From NCBI GenBank assembly GCA_934101745.1, contig CAKOSD010000084.1, positions 1-5,393 of the forward strand: a stretch of 5,393 nt of DNA. The letters run 5' to 3'. The translations under genes and the position numbers were made by a program. The notes beneath the pieces were generated by a model. It was given only the letters and a program-made list of their open reading frames with translations. It searched no databases and had not been told where the DNA came from. Of this stretch, positions 5,072 through 5,393 are shown one piece after another; position 1 is the first letter of the stretch, and each line of letters opens with the position of its first letter. Source of the DNA: an uncultured Bacilli bacterium (GTDB taxonomy: Bacteria; Bacillota_I; Bacilli_A; RF39; UBA660).

Positions 5072-5393
5072 ATGGAATGGATAAGAGGTACAGAATTAGA
5101 AGATATTAGATATTTGAATAAATCTACTGATGAAGAATGGAAAATAGTGAAGAACTTTATTTTATGTGGTGGTTGCAATTCCTTAGGAGAAAAAATTATT
5201 TGCTATAAAAACATGTTAGAAAATCATGATTGGTATGAGACTAGTCTGGTAGATGCTATCTCTACAAACGATATAATAGCAGAAGCGGTAGGTGCTTTCC
5301 TTAAGTTTATTTTCTTGCTCGCAGTATTTACTGACAAAATGCCCAAAGTTATAGCCGTTTTCTTGGTAAGCGATATTATTCTTTATAGAGTGG
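5072..5393 (+). CDS. Unrecognised protein with C-terminal hydrophobic segments (partial, runs off the window)
   Basis: The frame is open for 107 codons from ATG 5072 to the window edge with no stop. I do not recognise the family. Residues 1-70 are polar and rich in acidic and aromatic residues (MEWIRGTELEDIRYL at the start). A CGGC pair (Cys32, Cys35) with Cys44 nearby could be a metal or disulfide site, though three cysteines alone prove nothing. Residues about 73-86 (VGAFLKFIFLLAVF) and 91-105 (PKVIAVFLVSDIILY) are hydrophobic and separated by a short TDKM turn, suggesting a membrane hairpin or a buried core. The gene has a near-consensus promoter and a good ribosome binding site, so it is very probably real. 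Its position after a membrane-tethered regulator makes a regulatory link possible but unproven. Confidence 0.7.
   Translation, partial: MEWIRGTELEDIRYLNKSTDEEWKIVKNFILCGGCNSLGEKIICYKNMLENHDWYETSLVDAISTNDIIAEAVGAFLKFIFLLAVFTDKMPKVIAVFLVSDIILYRV

Noticed and set aside
5068..5109. Small 13-codon open frame from the ATG at 5068
   Set aside because: It is too close to the ribosome binding site, closes at once, and is out of frame with the long open frame from 5072.
1..5393. CRISPR array, insertion sequence, tRNA/rRNA genes or phage structural genes
   Set aside because: I found no regularly spaced repeats, transposase motifs, terminal inverted repeats or recognisable RNA genes on reading both strands.

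Overview
The window is low-GC, SD-led bacterial DNA. It has strong GGAGG-type ribosome binding sites, U-tailed intrinsic terminators, AT-rich codon choice and short intergenic gaps. Together with the gene content (a Clostridium-type pyruvate, phosphate dikinase, a PfkB kinase, a stand-alone Smr protein and a membrane-tethered Xre regulator) this suggests a Firmicutes/Bacilli-like organism, perhaps an uncultured gut lineage. That placement is inference. All complete genes lie on the + strand. The genetic code looks standard: every Trp seen is TGG, conserved arginines are encoded by AGG, CGA and CGG, and the PfkB gene ends naturally at TGA.

Layout. Bases 1-41 may hold the last codons of an upstream gene. 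Bases 132-2762 encode a full-length (876-codon) pyruvate, phosphate dikinase with one in-frame TGA at codon 559, where the family has a PEP-binding arginine in the GIGLCRTEHMF motif. Everything before and after that codon is intact, so the gene is either freshly inactivated, read through, or affected by a base error. A strong terminator (2785-2834) closes it. A -10 element just downstream starts a second unit: a PfkB-family carbohydrate kinase (2893-3798) overlapping by 17 bases a 91-residue stand-alone Smr protein (3782-4057), closed by a compact terminator (4053-4078). A third unit (4163-4906) encodes an Xre-type DNA-binding protein with one membrane helix and an extracytoplasmic tail of unknown function. 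After it come a hairpin and a probable terminator. A near-consensus promoter with an overlapping palindrome then drives an unrecognised gene (5072 onward) that runs off the window.

Function. PPDK interconverts PEP and pyruvate, and the PfkB enzyme phosphorylates a sugar or related substrate, so the first half is central or sugar metabolism. The second half looks like a small regulator/membrane-protein neighbourhood. I see no CRISPR array, transposase, tRNA, rRNA or recognisable defence system. No gap between genes exceeds 300 bases. The most notable signal is the TGA in the PPDK active site. I cannot support a claim of a wholly new system here.
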